From positions 93,598,839-93,662,838 of the forward strand of contig NC_132878.1 of NCBI RefSeq assembly GCF_030463535.1: a stretch of DNA of 64,000 nt. The letters are read 5' to 3'. The notes under the pieces are model-generated. The model did not search any database and was not told the DNA's origin. It saw only the letters and a list, made by a program, of their open reading frames with translations. Positions 36,021-47,860 of this stretch are shown one piece after another (the first letter of the stretch is position 1; each line of letters starts with the position of its first letter). Source of the DNA: Salminus brasiliensis. Lineage: Eukaryota; Chordata; Actinopteri; Characiformes; Bryconidae. The translations under genes and the position numbers were made by a program.

Positions 36021-36429
36021 TGCTTCCAAATTTTTCCTCCAGGCACAAATAAGTCAATTTAACTCCGACCACCCCACTGATCAGACAAAAACTGACTTTT
36101 GGGAGCAAACCAGAAGGACTTTCTAAAAAGATGTTTCTAAAACACCAGTAATCCAAGAGAATTAGGACGTCACTCTTTTTTGCGGCGAGTAATCCATTGT
36201 TGTGGCCTACTTCTTCAGCGAGTTGATGAAGAAAAAGAGAAAGACTGAGAGAAAGGAGAGACAAACATCTTGATGTCAGGCGGAGGGCTAAGGCATACAA
36301 CAGACAAAGCATTATTGTCCCCCCCTCCGTCCCTTCCCCCTTTTTCCTCCTACCCCCCCCCCCTCCATTCCTGATCCTGGCACGGGCCCAGTTCTGGCAG
36401 ACAGTGCTATGCAGATAAATTCAAAGGAT

Positions 36430-36860
36430 AAATGCGGTGCGTTCAAACCTGTTTGTGCCTGCGAGAGCCGCCACTGCCGCCGTGCGCTCGGTGTAACTTA
36501 CGTGAGCGTGCGAGCTAAAGAGCCGAACCCGTCCATCTGCCGCCCGAGAAAATATTAATGCCTTTTTGAGCAGCATATGCGAATCTCCCGCAACAATAAG
36601 CAAAAAAAACACGCTCGGGCCAAAAATAGGCCGAGGATGCAGGGGCTTGTTGGACATCTTTCTATGCAAATGGATCAGCTCGGAGCGTTTATTCAAATGG
36701 TCTTGGCACGGAGAGAGGGGAAATAGGGCCAGTGGCCGGGTGAACTCTTAAACAAACCTAGAGACTGGTTCGTCTCTCGCAGATGTGGGCGAGCAAATAA
36801 AAGCCACGTGGGCTCCGGGGCTGCGAGGACTACAGGTCCCAGAATGCCATGGCCCATAAT
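36430..36860. promoter_or_regulatory. CpG-rich intronic block with octamer, E-box and ZNF143-type motif
   Basis: This repeat-free block in the 19-kb intron is markedly richer in CpG than the surroundings. It contains CTATGCAAATGG (POU octamer, near 36662), CACGTG at 36805-36810 and ACTACAGGTCCCAGAATGCC at 36829-36848, which fits the ZNF143/STAF consensus ACTACAnnTCCCAG. Such motifs are typical of promoters and loop anchors. Function is inferred. Confidence 0.5.
36829..36850 (+). promoter_or_regulatory. ZNF143/STAF-type binding motif
   Basis: The sequence ACTACAGGTCCCAGAATGCC matches the long ZNF143 motif at nearly all defined positions. Matches of this length are unlikely by chance in AT-rich intron. 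Confidence 0.6.
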
Positions 36861-37397
36861 GAGTGCGTAATGAGGGGGTTATTTAAGTGCTGCACTTTGA
36901 GCAAGGCCAGTAAGACAGAAGAGAGAGTGAGAGAGATGGACTGATAGAGATACAGATAAAGATAAAGGATGTGAACGAATTCTGGTTTTAAATACATACT
37001 GGAGAAGGCATTCATTATGAATTGTAATGGAAATTCTTGTGCATTTGGCTTACTCACCCTGGCCAGAGCTTCCTCATTTAAAAACTTTATTTTATCTGGT
37101 GAATTTAAGGTTAGGTAAACCTTAAAAAAGAGTGAAAATCCAAACAGGGCCTTTATGTGAACACTAAATTTGGGTAGATTGGACTTGCTTTTTGACCTAA
37201 ACAGCACAACTATGACAAAGAAACTACAAACGTAGATTTATCATTCACGTCAGTCTCTCCAATAGAAACAAGAAAAAGTCCATTCTCAAAAGCTTCTAAT
37301 TTAAGGCCCTCAAATGAAGCAGGAAGAGAAAGGAGGAAGTTCCATGTAATGGAGGGTGCAGATGCAACACGAACATACAGAACGGTGTGCCAGTTCT

Positions 37398-37448
37398 GGA
37401 GAGAGAGAGAGAGAGGGAGAGAGAGAGTGTGAGAGAGAGAGAGAGAGG
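37398..37448. repeat. (GA)n-rich simple sequence
   Basis: GAGAGA-type run of about 50 bases with few interruptions. Confidence 0.9.
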
Positions 37449-37734
37449 AACTCATGAAGCGCCTACGAGTAGAGCTAGTCCATCAATTATAAGCGCCTGA
37501 TTGAGATTTAATTCAAAGCTGGAGTTTAATTGCTAATATCAGTGCGTAATTAAGCAGATAAATCACAGAGATCTTATTGAATTATAGATTAAAATTGCAT
37601 AAAACCTGCAAATTGTATATGTCAGCTAAATCAGCATCCTTAATTGGCAGACAAGTTTGCCTTCAAAAGGGAAAGAAGGTATGGAATATATTTAACTCTC
37701 AAAAACGTCTCGGAAGCTTACAGAACCTGGACTT

Positions 37735-37865
37735 TCCATCCTCACCATATACTGATATTTGCAGTCAGAATATGGTCATATTTTCCATTGTGGTGGTGTA
37801 CAAAAGCACAATTACAAAAATGGTGTCACTGTCCAAATACTTATGGACCTGGCTGTATATGTGAA
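37735..37865. mobile_element. terminus of another Tc1/mariner lineage (F)
   Basis: CACTGTCCAAATACTTATGG followed by ACCTGGCTGTATATG is a familiar teleost Tc1 terminus in inverted form. Upstream CCATTGTGGTGGTGTACA also belongs to it. No transposase remains. Confidence 0.6.
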
Positions 37866-37959
37866 ATGAGGAATGAATAAATGTCAAGTAAAAGAGTGCT
37901 AGTGTGAGCAGATTTCAGAGGGAAAGAGCAGATGCCTGGCAGAGAGAGTCCAATAAACT

Positions 37960-38160
37960 TAACTGTAACCCAAAAAACTTCTGTCTGAAACAAACGGAGG
38001 CTGACCAAATTCTGTCTGAACCCGACATAGGCTGACCAAATGATGTCTGAACCAGGCTGTAGCCCAACCAAACTTTGTCTGAATTCAACTAAGGCTGAAC
38101 AAATTCTGTCAGAACCCGACTAAGGCTGACCAAATTCTGTTAGAACCAGGCTGTGTAGTA
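37960..38160. repeat. about 31-bp minisatellite
   Basis: Degenerate copies of GGCTGACCAAATTCTGTCTG followed by AACCCGACTA repeat roughly six times. Confidence 0.8.
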
Positions 38161-38449
38161 CTTTGCAAATTGTAGAGTCCACTGGCATTGCGGATACTAA
38201 GAAATAATATAAGGTAATAAGAAAAAACAAGACAAAAAATGAAAACAGGAGTGCATGTTGGCCAAGTTCACTGAGCTGTGTCTCAGCCTGACTGTAGTCT
38301 CACTGAGGCTGAGAAAGGAAGGCCGTACCTGACTGAACCTGATGTGAACAGTCAGGTCTTGTCAGGTTAGGACAGATATATCAAGCTGCAGCGCTGGGCC
38401 GAATTCTGAGACACTGGTGGCTGTGGTTAAATTGAAATATTTCGCAGCG

Positions 38450-38750
38450 TGTGTCGGAAGCATGGCGAACGGTAATTATGACAGATCTGATTAAACGGGC
38501 GAGGCTGGGGCCGGGCGGGGCGGCTCCGGGCTGCAGGTGCGACCTTGCGCATTCCTGCGTGTGTAAATAAAATTAATTACAAGCGCGGGGGCGCGCGGCG
38601 CGTGACATCGCTACGCGCGGCGAGTCCCACAGGGGGGACCCTAATGGAATATTTTCCCGGAGTCTAATAATACAGTTGGTATTGACTTGGGGTAATTAGG
38701 GGGATCATTAAAGCCGCTTTTCCCCGCGTATTTGCCTGCCTGATCAGATT
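38450..38750. promoter_or_regulatory. small CpG-dense patch flanked by TAAT motifs
   Basis: Positions about 38505-38640 are very rich in CpG (GGGCGAGGCTGGGGCCGGGC and GGGGGCGCGCGGCGCGTGAC). The flanks carry homeodomain-type cores (GTAATTATG, AAATTAATTACAAG, GGTAATTAGGGGGATCATTA). The block has no repeats and no coding frame. It may be an enhancer or an alternative promoter. Confidence 0.45.
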
Positions 38751-38759
38751 AGCCAGAAT

Positions 38760-40295
38760 GGGCCTCAGAACAAGCCCTGTGTGGTCTGACAGAGGAGATG
38801 CAGGAGAAGCTCAAGAACAGGAACACTACCTAAAACACACACACACTGCTCACACACACACACACATGGGGTGGATACAGGGAGAGTGAGGAATCGAGAG
38901 GCCCACTAATATGAAGTAATAGAGGGAAGGATAAAGGAGAGACATAGAAAGAGGGGAGGAGAATGAGAGAGACAGACTCATTGATATGAAGTAATAGAGG
39001 GCGCAAGATAGAGCGAGAGATGGGGGCAGGGAAGGAGAGAGCTAGAGACAGAAAGAGAAAGAGAGAGAGAGAGAGACAGGCTCTGTCATTTAAATTAAAA
39101 AAAGGATGGAAAAGAGAACCTCTCAGTTAGACACATAGACAGACAGGAGTGTGTATATGCATATGTATATGTATATGTAGAGGCATCTTAACTACATCTG
39201 TAGTTTGCACTGATGAGCATCTTCTCGGAGAGGTGAGAGCGAAGCCTGCGTGGCTGGTGTTAGTGTGGTAAAAAGAGAAGTAAAAACTGTGCTGCAGAAT
39301 CTTCTGTCCATTACACAATAAGACAAAGGTTCATTGCATAGTGGGGGGGTTGCCTTTTGTGCCATAATTCATCCCTAAATCAATTATTCAGACATCTGGG
39401 GCTCTAGTTCAAGAAAATTGTGTCTTTAATAATAGAGGGAACTGCAGCGGTTTCCCAGGCAACCTAATAACCAGGCAACCAGATAAATAAATAAATCAAT
39501 TAATAAAGAGTCCTAGGCCTGCTCCCCCCCTCTCAGAGACGCCCTGTTCCCATCTGGCTGCTTCTGCCCCACAATAACCGCCCCATCCCCCACAGGAAGA
39601 GGATGAATTCATAACAGTAAACAAACAACTTCTCAAAATGAAGCCTCCACACTAACAAAAATAATGAAAAATAATGTATGTATATATATACAGGCACACA
39701 CTCATGCACACACTCTGGGTTTGTGTCTCTCTCTCACACACACACAAATATACACATCCTCTTTATTCCTTTATAAATGAATAACAATAATGCCTTCATA
39801 GATGTGCGGGCAATGTTAATCTAAGATGCTGCGATGTGTAAGGAAGATACAAAACACACCAATCAAGCTCGATATAAGTGTGTAACGCAATGGCACAGCG
39901 CCAGAGTGAGCAGCGCCCAGTGATTCCACAAAGTGCCGCTCGTGGAAAGATCTACGGATACATATGGGCAGCATATAGAAGGCACCACGCTAACAAAATG
40001 AACAAAGCGATACAGGCGTGAGCTGACGTCAAAAGGTGAGGGCATTTCCATGTAACTGAAAGATCTCACTGACTGTAGTGAAGGTAAATATATGCACCTG
40101 TGTTAGCACTGCAACAGATGCAATTATGTGGATGCGATCTTGCTAACCGAATAAACAAAATGACGTTAAAAGAGTCCGCTGGCATCAAAAAACTGCTAAA
40201 TTAAAAAAATGCACTGTGGTGGCTTTAGTGGAGGTAAAATGTAAACACAGACTGGCATTGGAACTATTACGTGGATTACAGTTATTTTTTAATTA
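38760..40295. other. satb1 intron with simple sequence, nothing coding
   Basis: CA repeats at 38836-38868 and 39734-39747 and GA runs near 39050-39080 lie in otherwise unremarkable sequence. Confidence 0.5.
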
Positions 40296-40299
40296 TATT

Positions 40300-40690
40300 T
40301 ACACTATATGGACAAAAGTATTGAGACACCTATTAATCACTGCATTTGCGTGTTCTATTCAGCCCCATGGTCACAGCAGTGTACTGTAATAGGACACCAC
40401 CTTTGCAACAAGTCAGTTAGTGAAACTGCTTTCCTCCTAGATATTCCACCAGCAGAACCACAAACTAAGTGTCAGACCATGTAAAGTTACAGAGCGGGGT
40501 CAGGGCCTAATGCAGAGTTCAGACCATAGTGCAGAAATGTCTCCAACACTCTCAATACTCAATAACTGCAGAGCTGCAGACCTGCTGCTGTTAGAGCTGC
40601 AAAGCAAAGGGGCACAAACTCCATTTTAATGCATATGGATTTAAAGTGTAATGTAGAGAAGTTACAATACTTTTGTCCATGTAGCGTATA
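40300..40690. mobile_element. Tc1 lineage D MITE
   Basis: The left end ATGGACAAAAGTATTGAGAC and the right end AATACTTTTGTCCATGTAGC are inverted copies. The interior resembles the 20944-21488 copy (CAGACCATGTAAAGTTACAG, AGCTGCAGACCTGCTGCTG) but is shortened. Confidence 0.85.
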
Positions 40691-41229
40691 TCAGGGCCCA
40701 AATTTTAAATTAGTTAGCTGATCATATCACCCAAAACTGATGAGAAAACTGATCACAATTTCGTCAGTATTAAGCACAATTTTATCAGGACTTTATCAGA
40801 ATTTTAATCCTGACACCTTGATGCTTGAACAAATGGTTAGACGTTGCGATTTTATTTTTAAGCTGAAATATGAGATATGGCTAAAATAATAAAACATACA
40901 TTTTAACCTAAACACAACTTTGTTATGTAGCGAATTATTGAAGAATTAAAAAACAATATGAGAAATAATGTACAGAAACTGCACCAAAAGGTCTGTTAGT
41001 AAAGCGCTGTTTAACTCAAAATACTGGTCATAACATTAACATATTGTCACTGTCTGGAATAAGACCTTGCGTCTCCAAATGGTAGCTTTACTAGAGAAGG
41101 AAAAACACATTTGCAATCTGTAATATAAGGGAACATAACTTTTTTGTACGTAATTCTGGAATGGACCAACAGATATATTTTTTATTTATATGTATAAAAC
41201 TAAATTGTCCAGAATTATAATTGTAGCTA

Positions 41230-41270
41230 ATCCATCTATCTATCTATCTATCTATCTATCTGTCTGTCTA

Positions 41271-41302
<32 letters not shown>

Positions 41303-41345
41303 CCTACCTACCTACCTACCTACCTACCCATCCACCTACCTATCA
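41230..41345. repeat. compound TCTA/TCTG/CTAC tetranucleotide microsatellite
   Basis: Successive blocks of ATCT, GTCT and ACCT repeats run for about 115 bases. Confidence 0.95.
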
Positions 41346-42605
41346 ATCTAGCTACTTAGCCAGCTAGCTAGCTCTCTGTGTAATGAGAATGAAGAAAAAT
41401 TGAGTGATTTCAGGTGTGTATGACACAATCTCTCTCTCTCTCATTCTTTCTTTCTCTCTCTCACTCTGGCCTAGAGTGCAGCCCCCCCCCCTAGAGAGTG
41501 GCAAACCGGGTGCTCAGTGGCAGATGGCACACCCTCCACTACCCCCCTTTACACACACGCACACACACACACACCAGCCCCATGCCTGGCCCCCCTGTAC
41601 TGCAGCGGCGCACCAGATCACTGACATTCTGTCTCATTAGAGCACTGCTAATTACCACCACAGCCTCTTCCAGAAAAGAGAGAGAGTGAGAGAGCGAGAG
41701 GGGGGGAGAGAGGTGGTCACTCTGAGGGAATGGTACAGAGGGCTAAAGGTGCTTGTCATCCAACAGCAGGGACTGTGATTATTGTAACCTTCAGAAACCC
41801 CTCTCTCGCTCTCTTTCTTTATTTCTCCATTTTCCTCCATCTCTCTCTCCCAAAGGGCTAGTCAGAATGCTAGTCTCTTTACCATGCGCTGCATAGTCCT
41901 CCATGCTGGGTCTTTATTTATTCCTCCTGCTTCAAGCTAACCTCTCCACTCATACTGACTCATCCTACAAACACACACACACACACACACACCTGCTCTA
42001 AACATGCAGATCGCTGCACATCCATGTACATCCAGAACATACCGCATGCATCAGTACGACACAAATCTTCACGTAAAGTCATGAAATAGTTGCTGAGGTC
42101 GGCACGCAGAGCTCCTGGGCCCCCTCTACAGTTGTGAAGTGTAATTCACTTTTACTCCTCTGCAGTAAATACAAATATCACGCTTTGAGCACACCCTCAT
42201 TGACAGCTGTACATTTCTGGACAAGCTGAGAGATACAGAAGCGGCGTGTGAAGGTAGAGAAGCATGTGGACTGAGGCGGTAGAGTAAAACTGCAGGATTT
42301 TACACTAATATGACTCAGGTTATGCAGCGTTACACTGATGGCTTTGGGGAGAGGTCTCTCTTGTGCAGCTACACCAAAGCTCCACAGTGCAGTAGCAGCG
42401 TTCTGACCCGGAGTGGGAATGACAGAGACTCCATTCTCCCCGTTACAGTCAGTGGAGCATCAGCATGATTCAGAAGCTGCTGATTTAAAGTAAAAATAAT
42501 GATACATAATGTTGCTAGTTGCATAATGTGATCTAGTTAAGCTCCAAAGCCATACGCTAACATACAAACACGTGACGAGACACTTTGGCACTGTTACTCA
42601 TCCAA

Positions 42606-42835
42606 TGGGGCAGTGGTGGCTCAGCAGTCAGAGCACCAGTCTATTGATGACAGGGTTGGCCACTATTGAACAAGGGCTTTAACCCTCTCTGCTACCTGAG
42701 CACGGCAGCGAAGACTGCCCACTGCTCTGGGCATGTGTGCTCACTGTTCACTGTTTGTGTTCGCTCACTAGTGTGTATGTGTGTGTTCACTGCACGGATG
42801 GGTTAAAGACAACCAATTTCATCTGTGTCCAACAC
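42606..42835 (+). mobile_element. tRNA-derived SINE lacking its B box
   Basis: The A-box-like part GTGGTGGCTCAGCAGTCAGA matches the SINE at 4638. The segment that should hold the B box is missing (GACAGGGTTGGCCACTATTG). The tail contains CACTGCACGGATGGGTTAAA. Transcription from an internal promoter is unlikely. Confidence 0.7.
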
Positions 42836-42849
42836 TAATGATAAATATA

Positions 42850-43170
42850 TGGTTGTCTTTGTCTTTTTGTCTGCCAAATGTTTATGGACATTGTGCCTTC
42901 AAATAAATGCATTTAAAGTTGCACCCATTGCTGACACAGATGTGTACCTATTGCCACCATACCTAATGCCAGACAGCTTTGAGCTGTGGAGCAGTAGAGC
43001 TGTGTTCTCTGGAATGATGGTGCTCCATCTAAAAGCAGTGCATCTCCAAAATCTAGTAGAAAGACAGTTACTCCAACAAAAGCAGGATAAGCTTTTTATA
43101 TCCCGAATTGCTCAAGAAACAATGAATGAGCAGGTGTCCCAATACTTTTGTCCATGCAGTCTATGTTCTT
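42850..43170 (+). mobile_element. Tc1 lineage B-related deletion derivative
   Basis: It begins near GCCAAATGTTTATGGACATT and shares GTTGCACCCATTGCTGACAC and GTGTTCTCTGGAATGATGG with the lineage at 14852. It ends with CAGGTGTCCCAATACTTTTG, a lineage D type terminus. The transposase is nearly all deleted. Confidence 0.7.
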
Positions 43171-43504
43171 TTAGTCTCTTAACACCTGGGTTATTACCTA
43201 AAGAAGTAAGCCCACGGCCATACATTTAGTGTGTATTTTCCTTCCCCCACAAGATGAACCGAATATATGATAATTCATTAACTCTAACAGACACTTGAAC
43301 ACTACAATTAGCTAGAAAGCACATCCCCTACATAGACATCAGGTTAACATTTTTGGAGTATTCCTTTAAGCTACATAGTGAAGGAGAAGGTAATTGAAAT
43401 GCTGGTGTGAATATGAAAGTGCCACCAAACAGAGAAAGGCTGCCTCTCAGGTCCTGCATGGATACGAGCCCAGAGAGGGGGACAACATGGCTGAGGTCCA
43501 ACAC

Positions 43505-43670
43505 CCATCCCCCAGCACAGCACACACACACACATGGAAGAGCTGCACACACTCATCCACATAAACATGAATACACAAAGATGCATATGCACACATGCAC
43601 CCCCAATGGAAGAGCTGCATACACTCATCCACACCGAAATGCACAAAAATACACACACATAGATGGAAAA

Positions 43671-43720
<50 letters not shown>

Positions 43721-43790
43721 AACACACAAAAATAGATATGCATGCACACATCTATGCATGCACACCCTCACACACTCACTGTAAACTCCT
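43505..43790. repeat. CA-rich simple sequence
   Basis: CACACA and ACACAAAC-type runs dominate, with a pure stretch at about 43672-43714. Long frames across it on both strands are artefacts. Confidence 0.9.
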
Positions 43791-44038
43791 GTTTACAGCT
43801 TTTCAGGCCTTGGAGACCACCCCTGCGCCCCCTCCCTCCATCCCTCCATCGCTTACCCCTCTCAACCTCTCCTCCCTCTCCTTCTCTCTCTGCACCTCAG
43901 TGCTTCAGCAGCAGAGGCCCAATAATCCAGCTCTTACAGCAGAGAGACAACTCTACTGCTGTGAATGACCCTGATCATAAGAGTGATTACCAGGGATGCT
44001 CAACATATCGATACTGGTGCACTGATATAACTGCATAC

Positions 44039-45260
44039 TAGGGGTGCAATGGTACATCCCTATCATGGGTCGGGCCTCACCGTTCTGCATGAGTTCAGTA
44101 CAATGAGAAAAAAGCAACAGCCACCCCCTAAAGGCTTAAGGCTAGATTATTTTAATTTTATTTTTATCCTCATTTCAGACACCAATCAGCTTGAGCCAAG
44201 CTTAGCATGGCATGTTGCTAACAGCTTACAGCTTAAGGCAGGGGTTTCCAAACTGTTGCATGCCTAGACTCACCTGTGTCCACTTTTACTCAGCCTACTG
44301 TTCCTTTATTAGATAATATATGAGAATTAAAATAATGAAGACTACGATTTGTTCTGTGTGAACACATAAATACAGTTCAGTAATATTTAGACTGAGTGTT
44401 TTGTTAAAGATTGTTGTTAAACGGCCAAGCTAGAATCTCATGAAACACTACTCTCTACTATTTAAGATGATCTTAATACTATGAAGCTGTTGAGAAACTA
44501 AGCCGGAGACAGTCAGCTGCTCTGTATCCGATCACATGTACGAAAAATGCACAAGCGATTGCGGGATTGCGAGTGGCGCAAACATGGCTCGCACAGACCA
44601 ATCACATAAAAGCAGCATTCTGCTTTTTGTGTCCCTACACAGTTCTGTCTGCACGACATGGGCGCAAACCCAGAAAGCATGGAAATGTGCGTAAGGGACA
44701 TGAACCGATACTGTCAGCATTGGTTTCACTGGTGTGTTACTTGGAAATAACCAGTCACCACAGAGTGGTCATGCTCACTGCTAACACAAGCACGACTTCC
44801 GTGTGGTTCCGCATTACGTTCGGCAATCTTCACACATATCTACAGGCTACACGCACGGTGTAAAGTGCCGTCCAATCTAGCATTCGCTGATAAACAGGAA
44901 AATGTAATGAATTAGTGCTATTGGTCCGCTTTTGGAATTACGTATGCTAATAACGCCTAATAACGTGCCCCCACTGGACGTACAGTAACGTTCTAACACT
45001 GCAGAGTGGAAATGTGAGCAGTGTGGATGTTTTTCACACTTTTCACAGGACAAAAGCGCAGAAGAGAACTGCAGTTTGTAACAAATGTTCAGCAGAGAGG
45101 GGGAAATGCACTAAAGACTTTCATGCCACTAATCTAATTGGTCATCGGAAAAATCATTCCAGTGATCCGCAGAGCCTAAAGAATATGAGACAGCTGACAT
45201 TAGCAGCAAGCCGCTTCGGGTTTGGACATTTCAGACTTACAGTACTGTGCGACTGTATCT
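44039..45260 (+). mobile_element. hAT transposon relic with BED zinc finger
   Basis: A hAT-like terminus (TAGGGGTGCAATGGTAC) lies at 44039. Downstream, the frame from 45014 contains AVCNKCSAERGKCTKDF followed by ATNLIGHRKNH, a BED zinc finger with CxxC at 45077-45088 and HxxxH ending at 45157. The frame then diverges and stops at 45262. No catalytic RNase-H-like part is recognised. Confidence 0.6.
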
Positions 45261-46320
45261 GAATAGCCGTTTATGTGAGCAGTGAGTGTTATATATGACA
45301 ATAAACACAAATAACACTAGTACAAAAAAGCAGTGCTGCTGCTGGTGGCGGTGGAACTGAACACATGTGTGTGATGTCTGGGAGTGTCGAGAAGAAATCT
45401 GGAACTAACTAACTCAGACTCAGATCAACTACTGTTTTTCTTACTTTTTACTGTAGACTGTATGTTTATTTGTAGGCATTATAACGGTACAGTCTCACAT
45501 AAACATGTTTAGATGTGAACAAATCCTCTATAGGAAACTATAACTACACCACTTTCCTGTATGATTTCATTCACTGAATTTAATATTGAAAAAAAATAAA
45601 GCATAACACAATGAATGTGCCATTACTTTTGCACATCCTATATATAATTTTTCCTTTCAACACAGTAATTATGCTTAGGAATGTGCAGAAATGTGACTCT
45701 TATAGAGTTTGCAAACTTATTTTTACTTAGGGAGTCTATATAATTGGACTGGGGTGCCCAAACTTTTGCATAAGACTGTATATGCATAAACGGTGCTTTT
45801 TCACAGGCAGAAACACACTTAGTGTGCAGATAAATGGATTTAAACAATGTGCTTAGGTGCTTAAGACTCTTGCACAGTACGGTACAGCTAAAGAATACGA
45901 AGCAGCCTGCATGAACAGCTAGCAGCGTTACAGCTTTAACTCCGTCTCAGGCTCTCTGCACTTTATAAACGGATTATAGTGTGAATGTTTTTTTTTATGT
46001 TTTTTTTTTTTTTATAAAGTAAATCTATTGGTTAGCGGTGTCTATATCAGTCATAACAGCATGTTATTGGTTATCGTCACTGGCCCAGAAATTTCACATT
46101 GTTCATCCCCAGAGATTGGAGCAGGGAATATGATGGCTGCAGCTGCAGCTGGTGCAGTTGAGCATTCTTGCATATGAAGCTGATCAATCAGCAGCCAGTC
46201 TGCCAGTGGCCTCTGTTCCTGACCCACTGCATGCCATGCTACCCAGGAAGCATATGGGCATTTAGCCAGGGGAGATGGAAAAGCCCCCATCCCCCACTGT
46301 GCACAGAAGCACAGACACAT
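45261..46320. other. satb1 intron, nothing coding recognised
   Basis: At 45749-45776 the terminus GGGGTGCCCAAACTTTTGCA of a DNA transposon (as at 8451) is seen. Poly-T runs lie near 45989-46013. Confidence 0.5.
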
Positions 46321-46321
46321 G

Positions 46322-46440
46322 CCAAAACTGGGGTTGCACGATATATCATTTGTTAATCGTTAGTGCAATAGTGTCCTTTGTAACACTGATAGGCCTCAAT
46401 ATGCAAATTAGATAACTCTAACGAATGTATTTTTTTTTAG
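46322..46440. mobile_element. fragment with GGGTTGCACGATATATC terminus
   Basis: The GGGGTTGCACGATATATCAT start is a common teleost repeat terminus, probably hAT-like. It is too short to classify further. Confidence 0.4.
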
Positions 46441-46759
46441 ATACTGTGTACTGCGGGTGTGTCGACCAATCACAGCTCCTGATTTTTTGGATGCTTTGAT
46501 AAATTAAGATATTCAAGCAATCCAAAAAAAGTTAATTACTTTTTTGTTTGTTTGTTTTATATTGTATTGTATTTATATTTCTCAATACCTTTCTATCTTT
46601 ATACATATATTACATGTCATATTTCAATCAGAATATTTAGAAACACACTAACAATGCTGGTGTTTTGCTCATATTGTGTAGCAAAACATGCAAAAACGCT
46701 CATCAACTCTCACCATCCACCAAAGACAGTTACTGCTGGCTGGACATCCAGCCTGTAGC

Positions 46760-46880
46760 CCCAGTGGGCCTGGTGCTGGGGAAAGGAAGGGAGAGAGAGG
46801 GAACGAGCGAGCGAGGAAGGGAGAAAGGGAGGGATAGAAGTATGGAGGGAAGGAGGGAAGAAGGGAGGGGGGACCAGCTG
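46760..46880. repeat. GA/GGA-rich simple sequence
   Basis: GGGAGA- and GGAAGG-type purine runs extend for about 100 bases. Confidence 0.8.
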
Positions 46881-47029
46881 CCCGGGGAGCACACATTACG
46901 AGATGGAGCTGGAGATAAGTGCTCTCCCCGGCCCCTTTTTCAGCTGCGTAATTAGCACAGTTCTTATCTGCTGCTCAATTCACATTCACACCAGCCATGA
47001 ATGGGGAGCACAGACATATGCAGGGGGAG

Positions 47030-47120
47030 AGAACACACACACATATGCACTCACACACACACACACACACACACGTGTACTCATGCACATAAGCGCAGAT
47101 AGGCGCTCACGGATTCTTAC
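47030..47120. repeat. CA-rich simple sequence
   Basis: ACACACAC-type runs, the main one at 47050-47074. Confidence 0.85.
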
Positions 47121-47369
47121 ACACACAGATGCAAACACGCACATAGGCTGGTAACAAATACATACGCACATGCTATGTTTACTGTGAGGACTATTTTTAT
47201 ATTTTCTAACACACGCGCAGCCGAAAACACCAGCGTCCTCTTCTCTCTGATAGAATAACTCTATGTGAGTTTTCTTTTTTTTTGGGGGGCAGAGTGGAAT
47301 TAATGCATTGGTTGTATTTTCTCTCTCTCCTCACCCCTCCCTTCGCTTCTCAGCTTTGAACTCGTTGAA

Positions 47370-47860
47370 CAAAAACAGTGGTTTGTGCATCAAACTGTAA
47401 TTTGGTAAAAGAAAGGTATCTGGCAGCGTGATCAGTGCAATCAGCAAAAACCCACTGATATTTCCAGATAATTTAGAGCTTTTTAGTCATTTTTCCCCCT
47501 CCTTTTGCCATCAAATGCAATTGGGAAAATCTTCCACTGCACAGAGATATTCGAAACCTTTAATAATGGGCCTCGCCTTGTGCTTCTTTAATTAGTTTTA
47601 ATAGAGAGAATCAGACGGTAATTTGGTGCACACAAGCCTGTATTCAGCAGAAGGTTGTTCTATGGGTGAGATAATGGTGCGGGCTTTGCCGAGAGCCAGT
47701 CGGAGACGGGACAATATAAACACGTTTGTTTAACGTTGAAACACTGTCTGCTGTTCACAAGGCCACAATAAAGCACGCCTATGTCATTATGGTGGTAAAT
47801 TACCCGCCTGCGTACCTGCCTGTCTTCTCTTTTATCTTTCTATCTGAGAGGTACGTAGGC
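47370..47860. promoter_or_regulatory. candidate conserved noncoding element in the long intron
   Basis: About 490 bases are free of repeats, with many short motifs typical of developmental enhancers: TTTAATTAGTTTTAATAG, GGTAATTTGGTG, CCAGATAATTTAG, ATGCAATTGGG and GCACAATAAAGC-like words. It lies about 1 kb from the CUT2 exon. The call is based on composition and motif content only. Confidence 0.4.

Noticed and set aside
43371..43784. Overlapping frames of 100-126 codons in CA-rich sequence
   Set aside because: They encode only CVCVCV or THTHTH residues and arise from the dinucleotide repeat.
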